A stretch of DNA of 64,000 nucleotides, taken from SHAN690 sp040221375. GTDB taxonomy: Bacteria; Bacteroidota; Bacteroidia; Flavobacteriales_G; Salibacteraceae. The translations under genes were made by a program, and so were the position numbers. The stretch lies in contig JAVKEP010000110.1 in the NCBI GenBank assembly GCA_040221375.1, positions 62,001-126,000 on the forward strand, given 5' to 3'. The notes under the pieces are model-generated. The model was given only the letters and a program-made list of their open reading frames with translations. It searched no databases and was not told where the DNA came from. Numbering within the stretch: the stretch's first letter is position 1; the number at the start of each line of letters is the position of its first letter. This document shows, piece by piece, positions 18,120 to 25,539 of this stretch.

Positions 18120-19253
18120 TTATTTTGCACCCTCACCGATCGGAAATGAAAAGCTCCCGCCACTCAGTCGGATGCTATCAAGGCCATTGCTCAGTTTGCA
18201 ATTGAATTCCCCAGTTACGCGCACGGCCTTGCTAGCAGCGGTCAAGCTTGGGTCTGTATATTCCTCAATATTTAACACCTGTAGATAACTAGCGTCATCT
18301 TGCTGAATCAAAGCTGAGCTATACAATTGCCCATCTCCATTCAAGTACTCGATGGTGATGGTGTTTAAGTCAAATCCTTGAGGTTGTTCGTGCGCAATGG
18401 TGTCAGTTTTAATATCAATCTCAAAGTTGATCGCGCAAGAATTAGGAACGGCAGGGAAGTGTTGCTGATATTTAGCAGAGGAGGTACATCCATTGACATC
18501 GGTTCGCAGCGTTATTTCTTCAGTGCCGTCAGCTGGAGTTTGGCCAAAGGCATACTTCACCTCTCGGCTGTTTGCCGAGGCGCCGCTTTCGAATCGCCAT
18601 AGGTATTGAACCGCTGAAGCCGCCGTTTTAATCGCGGTGAATAGGTATTGGTCTTGGCCGAGGTCTTCGCTTTTTACCCTGCAATTGCAGCCAAAGTTGG
18701 GTAGAAAGATCGTGTCATCTATCGAGGCAATGCATCCATTGGCGTACTCAGTCTCGAGGCTTATCGGCAAGAAGGTGCGGGCGTCATCTCGATCAATTTC
18801 GAGCGTGAATTCTTCTTCGGTATAGACTGACCCGTTTACGTTCCATTTGAAGCTCTTTGCTTCGGAACTTGGTTTGGCTTTCAGATGAACGGAATAGCGC
18901 TCGGTCAACTTGATGCTTGACGGGGATCGAAAGCTAGGGTTCTCCCCTCCAACCGTGGCAAGTAGTGATGGGTTTTCATAAGTTGATGCACGCCATAGTA
19001 GTAAGGCTGATGCAGGGCAAGAACTACATTCAACAAGGGAGCCGGAGTAAAACGTTATGCCGAGGGAATCCACGCTGTATCCACTGCTTGCGACAAAGCC
19101 AGATTCCGCATCCATGCGAAGAGAAGTGCCACCTTCCACTGCTTCAAAATAGAATATCGGCATGTCAATCGGATCCAGACTTGGCTCGACGTATGTCTTG
19201 CATGAACCCAGAAGGATCAGGAAAAAGAGCAGTATGTTGATCGAATGTTTCAT
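18120..19253 (-). CDS. Cys-rich lipoprotein with PKD-like segments, sigma-operon gene 3
   Basis: The 377-residue protein has a lipoprotein signal with lipobox 'LLGSC' at residue ~18. The mature part is beta-rich, with several Cys pairs ('ECSSCPAS', 'FGCNCRV', 'NGCTSSAKY'), and includes Ig/PKD-like pieces such as 'KSFKWNVNGSVYTEEEF' and 'VQYLWRFESGA'. No named family is recognised. Its ATG overlaps the stop of the previous gene by four bases (ATGA), so it is translated with the sigma factor operon. It probably acts in the periplasm or at the outer membrane, possibly as a sensing partner; that role is inferred from context only. Confidence 0.75.
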   Translation of the reverse strand: MKHSINILLFFLILLGSCKTYVEPSLDPIDMPIFYFEAVEGGTSLRMDAESGFVASSGYSVDSLGITFYSGSLVECSSCPASALLLWRASTYENPSLLATVGGENPSFRSPSSIKLTERYSVHLKAKPSSEAKSFKWNVNGSVYTEEEFTLEIDRDDARTFLPISLETEYANGCIASIDDTIFLPNFGCNCRVKSEDLGQDQYLFTAIKTAASAVQYLWRFESGASANSREVKYAFGQTPADGTEEITLRTDVNGCTSSAKYQQHFPAVPNSCAINFEIDIKTDTIAHEQPQGFDLNTITIEYLNGDGQLYSSALIQQDDASYLQVLNIEEYTDPSLTAASKAVRVTGEFNCKLSNGLDSIRLSGGSFSFPIGEGAK

Positions 19254-20491
19254 GGCTTCAATGACATTTTTAGATAGAACTCCAGTCGGATGAATCGATC
19301 ATTGACCGTGTTGCTGGTGAATACATCTTGCAAAGGGTAGCTGATTCTGGAACCGACGTAATAGCGTTCGGTCAACTGATATGATAGGTCGGTCGTAGCG
19401 CTCAACCTAAAAGGATTCACGGCCTTCCAACGCACGTAACCTACATCCACTACTTCAGTTAGCTCGTCGCTCGTCCAAGGTTGTTGAGTCTTTGATGAAC
19501 GTAAAGAGTGACGTTCAGTGAGCCGTGCCCCAATAACATAGGAAGCGGATAGCCCACCACCAAGGGAAAATCGGTTCCATCTATATCTGACGAAAACAGG
19601 GAGTTCAGTCGATAGGATTTCAGAGGCTTGAATTAGGATTGACTGTTGGTAGGCCTCGTAGCCATATGTCTGGCCATCAATTACCGACTCTAGGTTGACA
19701 AAGTCGCGTACGAGCAACAACTCTGTGCCAAAAAGTAGATTATCCAATAGATGGGCAGATACGCCAATTCCGCCCACCTGCCCGGGCTCTGAAGACGTGT
19801 TTAAAGCAACCCCGGCTCTGATATAAGCTACCCAAGGTCTCTCATGGTCAATCGTGTCGGGGTGGCGTGTTGATAAGGCCTTTATTTCAGCAGCCAAATG
19901 TTCGTGGCGCAACGGCATCTTTTCGAGGAGGTCTTCAATGCGAGCCTCGGTAGCAATCGGAGAATCATCGATTGACGCTGAGCCAACTTGGTCGCTGCTG
20001 GATGAGCTGAGTGGTAAAATGGGTTCATGACTATGTTCTGAAGTGAGATTGGGAAAGGATTTTTGCAATTCGTTAGGTGATCCTGACCGTGATTTTGGTT
20101 GTAGTGCCCTGAATGCGCTACCCTGCGTTGATTCCTGTTGAGCAACGTGCGCTACCTCGGCCATTTCATCTGCGTCCTTTGTCGGTAATTGGATGTCAGA
20201 GGACGAATTGTAAACAGGAAGGCATTCACCCTCCGGCAGGTCATCCAAATGACTGAATGAGCTCACGTGGCCCGGAAGATATGCAGGTGGTTGTGCAATT
20301 GACCAAACAGCCAAGCCGGAAATCCCTCCAAGGAATAATAATCCTAGACCCATCAGCCAATAGTAGATTGCCTTTCGCCTGCTTCTCTGGTCTAATGCAG
20401 CTGATATCGCGTCCCAATTGGCTACATCAACTGGGATGGCTTCTTGGGTAAAAGCGGCGTCAAATATGTCTTTGAGTTCATCCTTTTTCAT
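19250..20491 (-). CDS. Anti-sigma-like membrane protein with C-terminal barrel-like domain
   Basis: The 413-residue protein has three parts. Residues 1-40 are a short cytoplasm-type segment ('ELKDIFDAAFTQEAIPVD', 'NWDAISAALDQRSRRK'). Residues ~43-66 are one hydrophobic helix ('YYWLMGLGLLFLGGISGLAV'). A low-complexity Ser/Glu-rich linker runs to ~215. From ~215 to the end come alternating beta strands with aromatic girdles ('WVAYIRAGVALN', 'LPVFVRYRWNRFSLGGGLSA', 'FIRLEFYLKMSL'), resembling a porin-type outer-membrane barrel. It overlaps the sigma gene by ATGA. I infer an anti-sigma factor that may reach from inner to outer membrane. The barrel assignment is by pattern only. Confidence 0.65.
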   Translation of the reverse strand: MKKDELKDIFDAAFTQEAIPVDVANWDAISAALDQRSRRKAIYYWLMGLGLLFLGGISGLAVWSIAQPPAYLPGHVSSFSHLDDLPEGECLPVYNSSSDIQLPTKDADEMAEVAHVAQQESTQGSAFRALQPKSRSGSPNELQKSFPNLTSEHSHEPILPLSSSSSDQVGSASIDDSPIATEARIEDLLEKMPLRHEHLAAEIKALSTRHPDTIDHERPWVAYIRAGVALNTSSEPGQVGGIGVSAHLLDNLLFGTELLLVRDFVNLESVIDGQTYGYEAYQQSILIQASEILSTELPVFVRYRWNRFSLGGGLSASYVIGARLTERHSLRSSKTQQPWTSDELTEVVDVGYVRWKAVNPFRLSATTDLSYQLTERYYVGSRISYPLQDVFTSNTVNDRFIRLEFYLKMSLKP

Positions 20492-21054
20492 ACGGCTTTG
20501 GATTTGGATTCAGACGAGACTCCTTCTAACTGTGCTTGAAGGGTCTTTCTAGAAAAGTGTACATGCCACCTGCAGGTTCCAACTGTGATATCAAGCAGTT
20601 CGGCGACTTCTTCATAAGGATAGCCATCGAGGACTACTAGGTTAAAAACTTGCTGACTAACAGCAGGCAATTGTCGGATCATGGCCCTTAAGGCTTCAGC
20701 GTCGAGGGAGAGGTCAGCGTCATTGCTAGCAGAGCTGATAGAAGTGATGCTGTGATCATCAATGTCTTGAAAGGTAGTGTCGATCTCGGTATTTCTTTTG
20801 CGAAACTGATCGATGCACGTATTGATGGTGATGCGCCGTATCCAAAGCGCAAATGGAACATGCTCTTTGTAGTGATCGATCTTGGTGCACACCTTTAAAA
20901 ACGACTCGTTCAATGCTACTTGAGCATCTGCGTCGACTGGATTGTATCTCAGGCATATCTGCATCATGAGAGCATAACAAACCTTATAAAGCTCAAACTG
21001 AGCTTTTCTCTTGTTCTGTTTACACGCTGCAATCAGTTCTGCGCTGACGTTCAC
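20488..21054 (-). CDS. ECF-type RNA polymerase sigma factor
   Basis: The 188-residue protein has sigma region 2 near residues 36-85 ('DADAQVALNESFLKVCTKI', 'PFALWIRRITINTCIDQFRK') and region 4 near 125-180 ('LPAVSQQVFNLVVLDGYPY', 'AELLDITVGTCRWHVHFSRK'), with no region 3, as in ECF sigma factors. The start appears to be GTG at 21054 because no in-frame ATG precedes region 2. It heads a three-gene unit with ATGA overlaps. The partner membrane protein suggests control by an envelope signal. Confidence 0.9.
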   Translation of the reverse strand: MNVSAELIAACKQNKRKAQFELYKVCYALMMQICLRYNPVDADAQVALNESFLKVCTKIDHYKEHVPFALWIRRITINTCIDQFRKRNTEIDTTFQDIDDHSITSISSASNDADLSLDAEALRAMIRQLPAVSQQVFNLVVLDGYPYEEVAELLDITVGTCRWHVHFSRKTLQAQLEGVSSESKSKAV

Positions 21055-21078
21055 TTTTATATTGGGTTGTTAAAGCAG

Positions 21079-21112
21079 ACAAAGGAGGGCAGTAGACGCC
21101 GCCCTCCTTTGT
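21079..21112 (-). terminator. Perfect 12-bp hairpin between surface-protein gene and sigma gene
   Basis: ACAAAGGAGGGC (21079-21090) and GCCCTCCTTTGT (21101-21112) pair without mismatch around a 10-base loop. It lies 28 bases after the stop of the 21141-23009 gene and 24 bases before the sigma start. There is no long T run, so it may be an attenuator or processing site rather than a full terminator. Confidence 0.6.
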
Positions 21113-21140
21113 GATTGCTAACCATATTTCGGATTCAGTA

Positions 21141-23009
21141 TCATTCTTTAATCACGGAGTGATGCTGTACGACACCTTCAATGATTACCTCTAAAATGTA
21201 CTGTCCGCTAGATAGACCTTGAAGGTCTAGGTCCGTAGCAGTGGACGATGGTGAATTTGATTCTATGACTCGCTGACCTTGCAAGTTGATGACGCGGACA
21301 GACTCGATCAACCCATTTGCGCTGATCTGCAGTATGCCTTGGGTAGGATTCGGGAAAATTGTAAAGGATTTCGCGGGCTCATTTGAAATGCCAGTTGGCA
21401 ATTCAGGGCGCACGGACTTGAGGTTTACAATGAAATTTCCGTTCGGTACCGTGAGGTTTTCTTCGGTCAAAGTAAAATGCAAGGGGTATGAGGTTTTGTT
21501 GAGCATATCGATTTCGAGCCGATACGTTCCCAGTGCAAGGTTGTCGATTACGTATTCACCATTTTCATCGGAGCGGGTAAATGCTGCTACTTCGCCCTCC
21601 TCATTGAAAAGCACCAATTGAGCATTGGGCACTGGATCACCCTCTCCACGATTTGCCCCTTGAGAAATGAGCCCGCCGACGAAACCAGGACCACCAGGAT
21701 TGATTCCGCTGAAGAGTGAGAAATTCACAAAATAGTACGAAGTGGAGTTGACCACCAGTCCTGTTGCAAGAGACCAAAGTGCGGAAGAATCAAAGTAGGT
21801 CGGCACATAGGATGAATACATTGAGTGAGCGGGAAGCAATGCTGCCTTCACATAGTATGTTCCTGTGTCACAAATCGAGTTGAAGTAGTAGAATCCAAGC
21901 GAATCGGTATCTGTACTGTCAACTGCAGCAAGACTCCCGTTGTTTTCTTCAATGAGATAAACGCGAGCAAATTCACCTTGAGCGATCATGCCCATGATGG
22001 TGTCACAAGTGAAGGCTGCAACCGATACATTTCCAGAGCTCTCGCATCCTGAAGCTGAGTCAGTTACGGTAACACTGTAGACATTAGGGCAAACATTCGT
22101 TTGTGTACTTGCTATTGCAGCGTTACTCCAGAGGTAAATGTAGTTTCCAGATCCTCCAGTCGCGCTTACTCCAACCGTTCCGTCACAACATTGATAGCAT
22201 GTTTCATCCGTCTGAGACATGGTCAGCGTTGGAGCTTGTCCAAAGCTGATGATAATGGAGTCCGTTGCCGTACAGCCCAAAGAAGAAGTGACCGTTACGA
22301 TATACATTCCAGCGCTTGTGGCAAGCAAACTCGAATTCGAATCTCCTGTGTTCCAGAGGTAGCTCATGCTCCCGAGACCCGTAGCGGTTGCAGTCAAGGT
22401 GACCGTTTCACCAACGCAAGGAGAGCTGTTGTTAGAAGAAATTGAAGCGCTCACTGCAGAAGATGACGCGACAGTTGTGTTCAATGCAATGGTGTCTCCG
22501 TTGCCATCGGTAACCGTGACCGAGTAGTTGCCAGCACAGAGTCCTGTGGCCGTTTGGCCGGTCGCTGAATTGGACCATAAATACGTATAAGGCGTAACTC
22601 CGCCAAAGACAGTGGCCGTTGCCGAGCCATCACAATTACCGCAGCTTGAAGCAGTTGCTGAAGCCGTGCCTGACAAACCCGAATTGGATAAGGTGACCGT
22701 TGAACACATGGAGTCGATACAAGGCGATAAGGAATCAACAAGCGTCAGGCATACGTTATAGGTACCGGCGCCTGGAAAAGAAACGGTTACCGTGTCGGCC
22801 GTATATGAGTAAGCAGGAGATGCTCCACCTGAGAATGTCCAGTAAAAGCTGGTTGATGCCCAAGAGTATCCCGTAGATGTATTTGAGAAAAATACATCAT
22901 ATGAATTGGTCGTCCATATAGCCAAGCTATCAGAGAAGTCGGCATTGCATTGTGCCCATCCAGACACGCTCATAAAGACGATAGATAGTGAGAGTAGTAA
23001 TTTTTTCAT
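21141..23009 (-). CDS. SprB-repeat/PKD cell-surface protein with T9SS domain (622 aa)
   Basis: A signal peptide (MKKLLLSLSIVFMSVSGWAQ) is followed by a PKD-like domain (residues ~20-105, with 'FYWTFSGGASPAY'). SprB-type repeats come next ('SCGNCDGSATATVFGGVTPY' then 'TYLWSN'; again 'CYQCCDGTVGVSATGGSGNY' then 'IYLWSN'). A transthyretin/CNA-B-like segment ('ARVYLIEENNG...DSLGFYYFNSI' and 'GEYVIDNLALGTYRLEIDM') precedes a type A T9SS domain ('FTIFPNPTQGILQISANG...LDLQGLSSGQYILEV'). SprB repeats occur in gliding and adhesion proteins. It lies directly upstream of the ECF sigma gene on the same strand and could be part of that regulon. Confidence 0.85.
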   Translation of the reverse strand: MKKLLLSLSIVFMSVSGWAQCNADFSDSLAIWTTNSYDVFFSNTSTGYSWASTSFYWTFSGGASPAYSYTADTVTVSFPGAGTYNVCLTLVDSLSPCIDSMCSTVTLSNSGLSGTASATASSCGNCDGSATATVFGGVTPYTYLWSNSATGQTATGLCAGNYSVTVTDGNGDTIALNTTVASSSAVSASISSNNSSPCVGETVTLTATATGLGSMSYLWNTGDSNSSLLATSAGMYIVTVTSSLGCTATDSIIISFGQAPTLTMSQTDETCYQCCDGTVGVSATGGSGNYIYLWSNAAIASTQTNVCPNVYSVTVTDSASGCESSGNVSVAAFTCDTIMGMIAQGEFARVYLIEENNGSLAAVDSTDTDSLGFYYFNSICDTGTYYVKAALLPAHSMYSSYVPTYFDSSALWSLATGLVVNSTSYYFVNFSLFSGINPGGPGFVGGLISQGANRGEGDPVPNAQLVLFNEEGEVAAFTRSDENGEYVIDNLALGTYRLEIDMLNKTSYPLHFTLTEENLTVPNGNFIVNLKSVRPELPTGISNEPAKSFTIFPNPTQGILQISANGLIESVRVINLQGQRVIESNSPSSTATDLDLQGLSSGQYILEVIIEGVVQHHSVIKE

Positions 23010-23354
23010 TGTTTGATTTTTTATCCGTTTGACCCACTACACGAGAAATGCTAGGCTGGTGTTTGTATGTTGCGCTGAATGAATTATAAAACACTCATAA
23101 TAAGCGAGTTAAATTTTTGTTCAATACGGATCATTTACATGATAATGGATGTTCGCTATAAGACTTGATTGAATGGGTTTGCCAATGAAGTAGTACCATG
23201 AATACATAATGGCGGGAGTGGAATTTTTACAAAAGAGCGGAATCGGTCAAAGCCGACCTTGTCGCACGAAAGGACGTCTGCCAATCGAGGAAATACCGGC
23301 GTTGATTTACAGCGCAAATTTCTGAGTCTCACAACATTCCCCATAAAAAGACCC
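23010..23354. other. Divergent intergenic region, surface-protein gene / der
   Basis: About 345 bases lie between the two divergent starts. The half next to the surface-protein gene is AT-rich. A 62-codon open frame on the minus strand (23156-23344) overlaps the der promoter area and has no signal peptide or family look, so I do not call it. No RNA gene is evident. Confidence 0.35.
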
Positions 23355-23362
23355 TACCTTTG
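23355..23362 (+). promoter_or_regulatory. -7 box of der, leader of only a few bases
   Basis: TACCTTTG, followed by CACCCC, is an exact TAnnTTTG match ending 8 bases before the der ATG. Transcription normally starts about 7 bases after this box, so the der mRNA would be leaderless or nearly so. No TTG is visible at the usual -33 distance. Confidence 0.55.
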
Positions 23363-23370
23363 CACCCCTT

Positions 23371-24672
23371 ATGGCATTAGTAGCGATCATAGGACGTCCT
23401 AACGTAGGCAAGTCCACCCTTTTTAACCGACTCATCGGCCATCGTCAGGCGATTGTAGACGAGTATTCTGGCGTCACGCGCGACCGGCATTACGGCAAAA
23501 GCGATTGGGGTGGACGCGAGTTTTCAGTCATCGATACGGGCGGTTATGTCAGCGATACTGCAGACCGCTTCGAAAAGGAAATTGCCAAGCAGGTATTGAT
23601 TGCAATGGAAGAGGCGGCATTGATCCTATTCGTGTGCGACGCCAAGCAAGGTGTCATTGACCTGGATCGAGATGTAGCCAAGCTGCTCAGACAGAGCAAT
23701 AAACCCGTCATGATGGTCGCCAACAAGGTGGATAATCCGTCGAGCACTGCAGACAGCTTTGAGTTTTATGAGCTGGGATTTGAAACGATATATCCCGTAT
23801 CTGCTGTGAACGGTGGTGGCACAGGTGATCTACTCGATGACCTCATCAAATTGCTGCCGGAGGAAGAAGAGGTAGACGAACACGAACTGCCCAGAATATC
23901 CGTGGTAGGCCGACCCAATGCCGGAAAGTCATCGTTTGTGAATGCGCTATTGGGCGTAGAACGAAACATCGTAACCGAGATTGCTGGCACCACACGAGAC
24001 ACGATCGATACGCATTACAACGCCTTTGGCTTTGAGTTCACCTTGGTTGACACAGCGGGCATACGAAAGAAAGCCAAGGTGCATGAAGACCTTGAATTCT
24101 ATTCTGTAATGAGAGCAATTCGGGCAATCGAAGGTTCTGACGTTTGCATGCTGATGATCGACGCTAAGGAAGGACTCGGCCAACAAGACCTGAATATTTT
24201 CAGCCTGATCGAGAAGAACCGGAAGGGCGTAGTCATACTTATCAATAAATGGGATCTGGTTGAGAAGGAGACCAATACCTCCAAGGATTTCGAGGCAGAC
24301 TTACGTGAAAAACTGGCGCCCTTCAATGACATTCCGATCATCTTTACATCGGTGCTCAACAAACAGCGGATCCATAAGTCATTGCAGCTGGCTCTAGACG
24401 TGTATAAGAACCGGACACAACGCTTGAAGACGAACAAACTAAATGAAGTCATGCTTCCGATCATAGAGCGAACACCCCCGCCCGCGCTGAAGGGCAAGTA
24501 CATCAAGATCAAGTACGTCCAACAACTTCCTACGCACGCCCCTACGTTTGCCTTCTACTGCAACCTGCCTCAATACATCAAAGAGTCGTATCGCAGATTT
24601 GTCGAGAACCAAATGAGGAAGAACTTCGACTTTACCGGTGTGCCAATCCAGATCTTTTTCAGAAAGAAGTAG
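23371..24672 (+). CDS. der: GTPase Der (EngA)
   Basis: This 433-residue double-GTPase has the first G domain with 'IIGRPNVGKSTLFNRLIG' (residue 5), 'DTGGYV' and 'NKVDN'. The second has 'VVGRPNAGKSSFVNALLG' (near 176), 'DTAGIRKKAKV' and 'NKWDL'. A KH-like C-terminal domain follows ('YIKIKYVQQLPTHAPTFAFY'). Der is essential for late 50S assembly. Its length and order are canonical. Confidence 0.98.
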   Translation: MALVAIIGRPNVGKSTLFNRLIGHRQAIVDEYSGVTRDRHYGKSDWGGREFSVIDTGGYVSDTADRFEKEIAKQVLIAMEEAALILFVCDAKQGVIDLDRDVAKLLRQSNKPVMMVANKVDNPSSTADSFEFYELGFETIYPVSAVNGGGTGDLLDDLIKLLPEEEEVDEHELPRISVVGRPNAGKSSFVNALLGVERNIVTEIAGTTRDTIDTHYNAFGFEFTLVDTAGIRKKAKVHEDLEFYSVMRAIRAIEGSDVCMLMIDAKEGLGQQDLNIFSLIEKNRKGVVILINKWDLVEKETNTSKDFEADLREKLAPFNDIPIIFTSVLNKQRIHKSLQLALDVYKNRTQRLKTNKLNEVMLPIIERTPPPALKGKYIKIKYVQQLPTHAPTFAFYCNLPQYIKESYRRFVENQMRKNFDFTGVPIQIFFRKK

Positions 24673-24721
24673 CATTAAGTTTCCGTAACACGCAGCCCAA
24701 CTTTTTCTGCGATTTGTGCGT

Positions 24722-24729
24722 TACATTTG
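24722..24729 (+). promoter_or_regulatory. -7 box upstream of the metal-handling operon
   Basis: TACATTTG matches TAnnTTTG. A start about 7 bases later falls at the GTG I choose as start codon (24737), again implying a very short or absent leader. No well-spaced TTG is seen. Confidence 0.45.
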
Positions 24730-24736
24730 TACACTA

Positions 24737-25123
24737 GTGAGAGCGACGGCAATCATATTCGCATTTTTTTACCTGATCAACTCGGTTGGTTACGGCTTGG
24801 AAATCCATTACTGCCTCGGCCAGGTGTCGGATGTGAATTATGTTTTGCTCGACACCGAATGTCCTTGCGATGCCAATCACAGCGCATCGTTTAGTTCTTG
24901 TTGCGAAGAGAAAGAATTCTTCAATCAACTTGAAGATGACCATGCGGCGCCGGCTTCGGTTTCACTTTCCGATGTTCAGCTTTCTATGGTTTCCGAGTCG
25001 CCAAAAGCGTCTCGCCTCAATCTCGATCTCGACGAGTGGAAGCAGGAAGTCATAACCGATCGGGGTCCACCGCGATTCAGGGACATTACGATCGAGCTGG
25101 TTCGATTGATTACTTACGGTTAA
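24737..25123 (+). CDS. HYC_CC_PP family small envelope protein
   Basis: The protein has about 128 residues. The frame is open further upstream, but GTG 24737 gives a compact signal/anchor helix ('ATAIIFAFFYLINSVGYG') and lies beyond the -7 box. The three family-naming motifs are visible: HYC in 'LEIHYCLGQVSDV', CC in 'FSSCCEEKEFF', PP in 'TDRGPPRFRD'. An Asp/Glu/Cys-rich middle region ('DTECPCDANHSA') suggests metal handling. Members of this family occur next to HMA and TonB-receptor genes in Bacteroidetes, exactly as here. Biochemical function is not established to my knowledge. Confidence 0.82.
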   Translation: MRATAIIFAFFYLINSVGYGLEIHYCLGQVSDVNYVLLDTECPCDANHSASFSSCCEEKEFFNQLEDDHAAPASVSLSDVQLSMVSESPKASRLNLDLDEWKQEVITDRGPPRFRDITIELVRLITYG

Positions 25124-25192
25124 ATGCACGGGGAGGCATCTGGTCTCCACACGGTCGCATTTTATTCAAGTATCATTAAAACATCGAACATC

Positions 25193-25537
25193 ATGAAAAT
25201 CATTCAAACTATACTGGTCCTGATAGGGATCACATTCGCAAGCACGAGCATTGCTCAAAAAGAGGTCGTTGAAGACACGCTCTTGGTCAAGGGAATCTGT
25301 GGTATGTGCAAGGATCGCATCGAAGAAGCCGCGTATGGAAAAGGCGTGAAATACGTCTCTTGGGACAAAGCGACGGATCAATTATCCATGGCGTACCGTG
25401 CCGATAAAACCAGCTTGGAAGAAATTGAGAAGCGCATTCTCGCCGCGGGGCATAGCACTGAGAACCACGTTGCTGAGAGAGATAATTACGCCAAGCTTCC
25501 AGATTGCTGTAAGTACGAAACGCAACACAAGCATTGA
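25193..25537 (+). CDS. Periplasmic heavy-metal-associated (HMA) domain protein
   Basis: The start at ATG 25193 gives a signal peptide (MKIIQTILVLIGITFASTSIAQ). The 114-residue protein then carries one HMA ferredoxin-like domain with the metal site 'GICGMCKDRIEEAAY' (CxxC) and 'LEEIEKRILAAGHSTE'. A second Cys/His patch ends it ('LPDCCKYETQHKH'). Such domains bind Cu(I) or related ions. It ends 2 bases before the TonB receptor start, so the pair is one transcript. Confidence 0.88.
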   Translation: MKIIQTILVLIGITFASTSIAQKEVVEDTLLVKGICGMCKDRIEEAAYGKGVKYVSWDKATDQLSMAYRADKTSLEEIEKRILAAGHSTENHVAERDNYAKLPDCCKYETQHKH

Positions 25538-25539
25538 TC

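Noticed and set aside
23156..23344. 62-codon minus-strand frame upstream of der
   Set aside because: No signal peptide, no family resemblance, overlaps the der promoter.
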